Shown piece after piece: positions 55,790-64,000 of a stretch of 64,000 bases of DNA. The notes below the pieces were generated by a model. The model made no database searches. It saw only the letters and a list, made by a program, of their open reading frames with translations, and was not told the DNA's origin. The position numbers and the translations under genes were made by a program. Each line of letters starts with the position of its first letter. The first letter of the stretch is position 1. This DNA is from Rhodoplanes sp963724735 (lineage in GTDB: Bacteria; Pseudomonadota; Alphaproteobacteria; Rhizobiales; Xanthobacteraceae), in the NCBI GenBank assembly GCA_963724735.1, contig CAVRVX010000037.1, positions 124,001 through 188,000 of the forward strand. Reading direction: 5' to 3'.

Positions 55790-56559
55790 GCCAGAACGGA
55801 GTCCCGACGACGGGGGTTGAAGGAGTAGCGAAATCGCGCGGGCCCATGAGCCCGGATTCACAGGCGAGCCGGCCGGCTTCCACCGCGAGGCGGAACGCCC
55901 TCGCCATGCCGACCGGATCGGCCGCCTTGGCGACGGCGGTGTTGAGCAGCACGGCGTCGTAGCCCAGTTCCAACGCATCCGCCGCATGCGAGGGCGCGCC
56001 GAGCCCCGCATCCACCACGAGCGTCACGTCGGGCAGCCGCGCGCGCAAAAGCCTGAGGGCAGTCGCGATTGAGAATGCCGCGCGCGCTGCCGATGGGCGC
56101 CGCCCACGGCATGATTACGCGGCAGCCGGCGTCGCGCAGCCGCAGCGCGACCGTCAGATCCTCGGTGCAGTAAGGGAACACCTCGAACCCGTCCTTGACC
56201 AGAAGAGTCGCGGCTTCGACTAGACCGACCGCGTCGGGCTGCAAAGTCTCGTCGTCGCCGATGACTTCCAGCTTGATCCAGGGCGTGCCGAACAGCTCGC
56301 GGGCGAGCTGCGCGGTCGTCACCGCCTCGCGCACGCTGCGGCAGCCGGCCGTGTTGGGCAGGATGGTCACGCCGAGCTCGCGGATGAGCGACCAGAACGC
56401 GCCGCCCATGCGGCCTCCCGCCGATTCGCGGCGCAGCGACACCGTGACGATCTCAGCGCCCGCGGCGCGCACCGCGTTCTGCATGATCGCAGGCGAAGGA
56501 TAGCCCGCCGTGCCAATCAACAGGCGGGAGGAGAACTCCTTGCCATAGAACGCGACCAA
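55776..56559 (-). pseudogene. thiG: Thiazole synthase ThiG, frameshifted
   Basis: The frame starts at TTG 56559, one base past the thiS stop: VAFYGKEFSSRLLIGTAGYP, VTVSLRRESAGG, LPNTAGCRSVREAV, IKLEVIGDD (Schiff-base Lys) and MPWAAPIGSARGILN. One extra base near 56065-56067 shifts it. The corrected frame continues ALRLLRARLPDVTLVVDAGL, GYDAVLLNTAVAKAADPVGM and ends at 55776 (about 260 residues, normal). ThiG forms the thiazole ring from deoxyxylulose phosphate, dehydroglycine and ThiS-thiocarboxylate. All conserved blocks survive, so an assembly error is likely. Confidence 0.93.
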
Positions 56560-56560
56560 T

Positions 56561-56758
56561 TCAGCCTCCTTGCCGCGGCGTGATGATTTCGATCTGGTCG
56601 CCGCTCGCGAGCGCAGTGTCCGCCCAACGCGCGCGCGGCACGACGTGATAGTTCACCGCAACGGCGACATATGCATCTTCGTAGTCCAGCTCGCTGAGCA
56701 GGCCGCCGAGGTCCGTCGCCGTGATCTCGGTGCGCTCGCCGTTGACCATCACATGCAT
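56561..56758 (-). CDS. thiS: Sulfur carrier protein ThiS
   Basis: The 65-residue ubiquitin-like protein begins MHVMVNGERTEITATDLGGL and ends with the required Gly-Gly (IITPRQGG), which is thiocarboxylated to donate sulfur to ThiG. Its start overlaps the corrected end of thiO (stop 56749) and its stop lies one base from the thiG start, so the three are tightly coupled. Confidence 0.93.
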   Translation of the reverse strand: MHVMVNGERTEITATDLGGLLSELDYEDAYVAVAVNYHVVPRARWADTALASGDQIEIITPRQGG

Positions 56759-57769
56759 CGCACCACCTCCGCATCCGTGCTCCCGCGCAGAACATGGGCA
56801 ACGGTTGCCTCCGCGAGCGCCGGGGCCAGCAGAAAGCCGTGCCGGTAAAGCCCATTGACCGTGATCCGCTTGTCGTCGACCGCGACGCGCGGACGATTGT
56901 CGGGAAAGGCGGGGCGCAGTCCCGCGCCGATCTCGACGATGCGCGCTTCGCCGAAGGCAGTGATGCACGGAATATGCCGCGGTCAGGAGTTCAAGAGCCG
57001 AGCGAACGCTGACCCGCACGTCCTCGCATTCGATCGAGGTCGCGCCTATGAGGAACCGGTTGCCGGCGCGCGGCACGATATAGATCGACCAGCGCGGGTG
57101 GATGAGACGGACCGGGCGCAACAGCACGACTTCGTCGGTCTCCAGAATGACGATCTCGCCCTTGACCCCGCGCAGCTCCGGGCAGGAATCGCGCGCGGCA
57201 AGCCCGCGGCAGTCGATCACGACGCCGTCGGGATCCCTTGCCTGCACATTGAATGCGATCGGCACGCCGGCCGACCGCAAAACGTCGTGCAAAGCAGGCA
57301 ACACTTGCCGCGGATCGACGTGGCCTTCCTGCGGAAAGAACAGCGCCTCGGAAAACCGTCCATCGAGCGCTGGCTCAAGCGCGGCGATCTCCTCGCGGCC
57401 GATGCGCTTATGCCCGTCCGTCAGCCGGGCGAACCGCTCGAAATCGGCGCGATCACGGGAATGCGCGACGACCAACGAGCCGTTGAACCGCGTCTGCGGC
57501 AGCACCTCCCGCCAGAGATCGAGCGAACGCAGGCCGAGGCGCGTGATGACAGGCTCGGCGGTCTCGCTCTCGCAAAACGGCGCGAGCATGCCCCCCGCCC
57601 AGTGGCTCGTGGACTGGATCATCGAGGCATCGCCGCGCTCGTAAACCGCGACCTGGCATCCTGCTTTTGCGAACAGAAGCGCTTGCCACGTGCCCGCGAT
57701 GCCGGCGCCGAGCACGTTGACAGGCGCCGAAATTCCTGAACGGACATGATGGGGGTGATGTGAATGCAT
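56749..57769 (-). pseudogene. thiO: Glycine oxidase ThiO, frameshifted
   Basis: From ATG 57769 the frame opens MHSHHPHHVRSG and the FAD-binding NVLGAGIAGTWQALLFAKAG. It continues with TSHWAGGMLAPFCE, GHVDPRQVLPAL, IDCRGLAARD and RAGNRFLIGATSIE. One extra base near 56959 shifts it after AAYSVH. Corrected, it goes on AFGEARIVEIGAGLRPAFPD, RITVNGLYRHGFLLAPALAE and ends at 56749 (about 339 residues). ThiO oxidises glycine to the dehydroglycine used by ThiG. It is the first gene after the TPP riboswitch. Confidence 0.92.
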
Positions 57770-57890
57770 CTCCGTCCCTTCGCCGGCATGACCCGGATCA
57801 GGTTCAAAGGGTCTCCGCGGCGCCTGCGCTCGATCGGTCGGCAGGCCAAGCGGTATCTCAGCTCCCTTCCGGAGCTCCCCTCGGACCAAT
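57770..57890 (-). promoter_or_regulatory. TPP riboswitch (THI element) controlling the thi operon
   Basis: On the minus strand the conserved THI-box blocks occur in order: GAGGGGAGCTCC, GGGAGCTGAGATACCG, ACCCTTTGAACCTGATC, CGGGTCATGCCGGCGAAGGG. Binding of thiamine pyrophosphate would fold this aptamer and shut down expression. Its 3' edge (ACGGAG) directly abuts the thiO ATG at 57769, so the last stem probably hides the ribosome binding site, implying translational control. Confidence 0.95.
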
Positions 57891-57984
57891 GTCACTTTAA
57901 TCTAAGTCCCTGCGCTCGGCTGTCAATGCGCAGGGTGGTTTCCGGCGTGCCCAATCCCTGGCCGAAGGTCGCCGGGCAACTCTC

Positions 57985-58527
57985 TCACTTGTTGCGCTCG
58001 GCGTGCCAGCCGACGACGGCGTCGGCGACCGAGTTGGTCGAAGCGAAATAGGGCTTGATGTCGAGGAGCGGCGTGCCGTCGAGGCAATCGAGGCCGATCA
58101 CGGAAAGGCGCGCGCCTTCGATGGCGACGAGCTTGACCACGCTCGCCGCGATCGGGTTAGGCCGAACCGGCGAGCGCAGCGCAAAGGTGCCGCGCTGCCG
58201 ACCGTAGTGGCGCGGCACCTGCAACACCAGGTCGCGCCGCGCGTGGTGCATCCAGTAAAGAACGAGAAGATGCGTGCAGCTCTCGACGCCTGCGAGCGCG
58301 GCCGCATAGCGCTCGTCGACCTCGATCGTGCAAACCGCGTCCGACTCGCGCGCATTCTTCGGGCAGTCATCGCGCCGCGTCCACGGCGTGCGGATGCGCC
58401 CGATATAGAAAAGGCCGGCGTCGAAGGCCCTCGGCAGAGCGATCGCCACTTCGCCGTCGCGGATGTCGTTGGCCACGGCGTCGGGCCGGGTCGCATCGAC
58501 CGCGGGGAGATCGGAAGGCGTGGTCAT
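57985..58527 (-). CDS. trmO: tRNA (t6A37) N6-methyltransferase TrmO (TsaA/YaeB family)
   Basis: The ATG at 58527 follows a GGAG box. The 180-residue protein has the TrmO beta-barrel pattern: FYIGRIRTPW near the start, AALAGVESCTHLLVLYWMHH, and RGTFALRSPVRPNPIAASVV followed by LDCLDGTPLLDIKPY. TrmO uses SAM to methylate threonylcarbamoyl-adenosine 37 of some tRNAs. The conserved RSPxRPNPI block supports the assignment. It is read away from the methionine operon and toward the thi operon riboswitch. Confidence 0.9.
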   Translation of the reverse strand: MTTPSDLPAVDATRPDAVANDIRDGEVAIALPRAFDAGLFYIGRIRTPWTRRDDCPKNARESDAVCTIEVDERYAAALAGVESCTHLLVLYWMHHARRDLVLQVPRHYGRQRGTFALRSPVRPNPIAASVVKLVAIEGARLSVIGLDCLDGTPLLDIKPYFASTNSVADAVVGWHAERNK

Positions 58528-58742
58528 CGTTGCTCCAATGTTTGCAGCAGACCCCTTGCTCCCCATGAACGGCCGAAAAGAAGCGTTGGATGGCGGCTGT
58601 CCCGGCTGGCCTCCCTGGTATCAGACCTGCGGCCTTTTCCCAGAGCGGCGCGCTGCCTAGCTCGGCCGGGCCGAGAAATTCTGCGGTAATTGGCCTCCAG
58701 ATTACGCCCGCCCGACCCGCGGCCCGCGGCTTCACTTCAACG

Positions 58743-58760
58743 CATAAAGATATCTTTATG
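58743..58760. promoter_or_regulatory. 18-bp perfect palindrome, probable operator of the methionine operon
   Basis: CATAAAGAT is followed directly by its reverse complement ATCTTTATG. It lies about 45 bases upstream of the ArsR-type regulator start, the normal position for an autoregulatory ArsR-family operator. ArsR dimers bind such AT-rich inverted repeats. The regulator-operator link is inferred from position. Confidence 0.75.
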
Positions 58761-58805
58761 TCCGTCTCGAATTCGGCTATAAGCGCCCGCAACCTGGAAA
58801 AAAAC

Positions 58806-59804
58806 ATGGGCCCACCGCCACTGACCTTCGACTCTCTCAGCGGCACCTTAAAGGCCGCATCCGAGGAAACGCGGCTGCGCATTCTCGCGCTGCTCGCCGA
58901 GAATGAGCTGACGGTCTCCGACCTGACCGAGATATTGCGCCAATCGCAGCCGCGGATTTCGCGCCATCTGCGACTGTTGGCGCAGGCGCGGCTGCTCGAG
59001 CGCTTTCGCGAAGGTTCGTGGGCGTTCTTCCGCTTGGCCGAGGAGGGAACAGCGGCGGAATTGGCGCGCATGCTGATCGCGCGGCTCGATCCCAGCGATC
59101 ATATGCTCGCCCGCGACCGCGAAAGGCTCGCCGCCGTGCGCGCCGCCCGCATGCAGGCGGCGCAGGACTATTTCCGCCGCCACGCCGCCGAGTGGGATCG
59201 CATTCGCAGGCTGCACGTCGCCGATGGGGCCGTGGAGAACGCCATCCTGACGGCGCTCGCGGACCGGCCGTTTCGTTCCCTGCTCGATCTGGGCACGGGA
59301 ACCGGGCGGATGCTCGAACTGCTCGGTCCGCAGGCCGAACGGGGCGTCGGAGTCGATCTGTCGCGCGACATGCTGGCTCTTGCCCAAGCGCGTCTCGACC
59401 GCGCCCGCCTGCACCATTGCACCGTGCGGCATGGCGACGTTTTCAACCTGGCCATGCCGCCTGACTCCTTCGACCTCGTGATCTTCCACCAGGTCCTGCA
59501 TTTTCTCGACGACGGCGCGCGGGCGATCCGCGACGCCGCGCGCCTGTTGCGCCCGCAGGGGCGGCTGCTCGTCGTTGATTTCGCCCCGCACGAGTTCGAG
59601 TTTCTGCGCGAGCAGCATGCGCACCGGCGACTCGGATTTGCCGGCGAGACCATCACACAATGGCTGGAGCATGCGGGTCTCGAACCGATTCTCTATCGCA
59701 ATCTGCCGCCAGAGCATGGCTCGGAAGGCAAGATCGCCGTATCGCTGTGGCTCGGCCTTGACCGCCGTGTCGCGCTTGCAGGCTCGGCGCGGGAGGTAGC
59801 GTGA
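58806..59804 (+). CDS. ArsR-family regulator fused to a SAM-dependent methyltransferase
   Basis: I chose ATG 58806 (MGPPPLTFDSLSGTLKAASE) behind GGAAAAAAAC. An earlier ATG at 58758 falls inside the operator palindrome. The 332-residue product has an ArsR winged helix (about 5-85: EETRLRILALLAENELTVSD and LRQSQPRISRHLRLL). A class I methyltransferase follows (about 130-300: LLDLGTGTGRMLELLGPQAE, GVGVDLSRDMLALAQ, VIFHQVLHFLDDGARA). The typical metal-binding Cys motif of ArsR sensors is absent. It overlaps metF by one base (TGATG), so it is likely the regulator of methionine synthesis, perhaps sensing SAM or SAH; this is inferred. Confidence 0.9.
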   Translation: MGPPPLTFDSLSGTLKAASEETRLRILALLAENELTVSDLTEILRQSQPRISRHLRLLAQARLLERFREGSWAFFRLAEEGTAAELARMLIARLDPSDHMLARDRERLAAVRAARMQAAQDYFRRHAAEWDRIRRLHVADGAVENAILTALADRPFRSLLDLGTGTGRMLELLGPQAERGVGVDLSRDMLALAQARLDRARLHHCTVRHGDVFNLAMPPDSFDLVIFHQVLHFLDDGARAIRDAARLLRPQGRLLVVDFAPHEFEFLREQHAHRRLGFAGETITQWLEHAGLEPILYRNLPPEHGSEGKIAVSLWLGLDRRVALAGSAREVA

Positions 59805-60714
59805 TGGTGACGGCGACCCAGGAAAGGCCAAGCCGGTTTCCGCGCCAACGGACGGACATACGGGTGTCGTTCGAGTTCTTCCCGCCGAAGACGGCGGAAA
59901 TGGAGAAGACCTTGTGGGATTCGATCGAGCGGCTGCATCCGCTCAAGCCGGCCTTCGTCTCGGTCACCTACGGAGCCGGCGGTTCGACGCGCGAACGCAC
60001 GCATGCCACGGTGAAGCGCTTGCTGGAGGAGACCGATCTCGTGCCCGCCGCCCACCTGACCTGCGTCGCCGCCGCCCGCGAGGACGTGGATGAGGTGATC
60101 CGCGCCTATGTAGCGGCTGGCGTTCGCCATATTGTGGCGTTGCGCGGCGATCCCGTTGGCGGCCCCGGCGAGCGCTATTCTCCGCATCCCGGCGGCTATC
60201 TCAATGCCGCCGATCTCACCGCCGGCATCCAGCGCATCGCGCCGATCGAGGTCTCGGTCGCCGCCTACCCGGAAAAGCACCCAGAGAGTTCCTCGGTGGA
60301 AGCCGACATCAACATGCTCAAAGCGAAGATCGACGCCGGAGCAAGCCGCGCCATCACCCAGTTCTTCTTCGACAACGATTTCTATTTTCGCTATCTCGAT
60401 CGCGTCCGCGCGCGGGGGATCGACATACCGATCGTGCCCGGCATCCTCCCGGTGCAGAACTTCACCCAGACGCGTGCGTTCGCCCAGCGTTGCGGCGCCT
60501 CCATCCCAGCCTGGCTCGCCGACCGCTTCGCCGGGCTCGACGAGGATGTGGCGACGCGCAAGCTGATCGCGGCGGCAGTCGCGGCGGAGCAGGTGTTCGA
60601 CCTCGTTGACCGCGGCGTCCGCGATTTCCACTTCTACACCATGAACCGCGCCGATCTCGTCTACGCGATCTGCCATCTGCTCGGCCTGCGCCCGACCGAA
60701 GCGCGGGTGGCGGC

Positions 60715-60718
<4 letters not shown>
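59804..60718 (+). CDS. metF: Methylenetetrahydrofolate reductase
   Basis: The 304-residue flavoprotein has the MetF barrel motifs VSFEFFPPKTAEMEKTL (catalytic Glu region), PAFVSVTYGAGGSTRERT, AAHLTCVAA, HIVALRGDP, EVSVAAYPEKHPES and AITQFFFDNDFYFRYLD. It reduces 5,10-methylene-THF to 5-methyl-THF with NADH and FAD, supplying the methyl group for MetH. Its start overlaps the regulator stop (TGATG) and its stop overlaps the metH GTG start (GTGA), so all three genes are translationally coupled. Confidence 0.96.

Positions 60719-64000
<3,282 letters not shown>

Noticed and set aside
56561..57769. An apparent ThiO-ThiS fusion protein
   Set aside because: It arises only from the one-base insertion near 56959; the corrected ThiO ends at 56749 and ThiS has its own overlapping start.

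Overview
The window looks like a chromosomal segment of a GC-rich alphaproteobacterium of the Hyphomicrobiales (Rhizobiales). I infer this from the protein repertoire (class I PHA synthase, squalene-hopene cyclase, Tlde1-like L,D-transpeptidase domain protein, a fused ArsR-methyltransferase beside metF-metH, and the order aminotransferase-hom-glpX-recJ), not from a marker gene. No rRNA, tRNA or CRISPR array was seen.

Layout. 1-9.4 kb: envelope and stress genes, a nitroreductase, a CsoSCA-like carbonic anhydrase, a GAF-TIR protein and a methyltransferase. 9.4-15.4 kb: a leftward block of recJ, glpX, hom and a PLP aminotransferase (aspartate-family amino acids, gluconeogenesis, DNA repair). 15.5-25.5 kb: a lipoprotein, phaC, CBS-BON protein, solute-binding protein, Popeye-like cyclic-nucleotide-binding protein, argC, DedA and parE. 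25.7-36.8 kb: an insertion hotspot. A two-gene operon (restriction-endonuclease-like gene plus helix-hairpin-helix gene) is broken by a putative uncharacterised mobile element, which itself carries an IS481 element, and by an IS66 element. IS1380 and ISL3 copies follow, the latter altering the end of an lprI-like gene. 37-48 kb: a cytochrome P450 divergent from squalene-hopene cyclase, a three-subunit molybdenum hydroxylase, and small secreted, cupin, GNAT and SRPBCC genes. 48-53 kb: small conserved genes, a PLD-like protein, and a DUF2188/DUF2283/DUF4258 cassette. 53.1-57.9 kb: a TPP-riboswitch-controlled thiamine operon thiO-thiS-thiG-thiE-thiC, with a palindromic repeat inserted in frame inside thiC. 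58-64 kb: trmO and a methionine operon (ArsR-methyltransferase, metF, metH; metH runs off the end) behind an 18-bp perfect palindrome.

A cross-cutting feature is a series of single-base frameshifts in otherwise well-conserved genes: mltB-like, ypfJ-like, phaC, a small conserved gene at 48.4 kb, DUF2277, DUF4258, thiC, thiG and thiO. Almost all are one-base insertions, several in short homopolymers. This pattern suggests sequence or assembly error more than gene decay. I annotate these genes across the shift and give the position.
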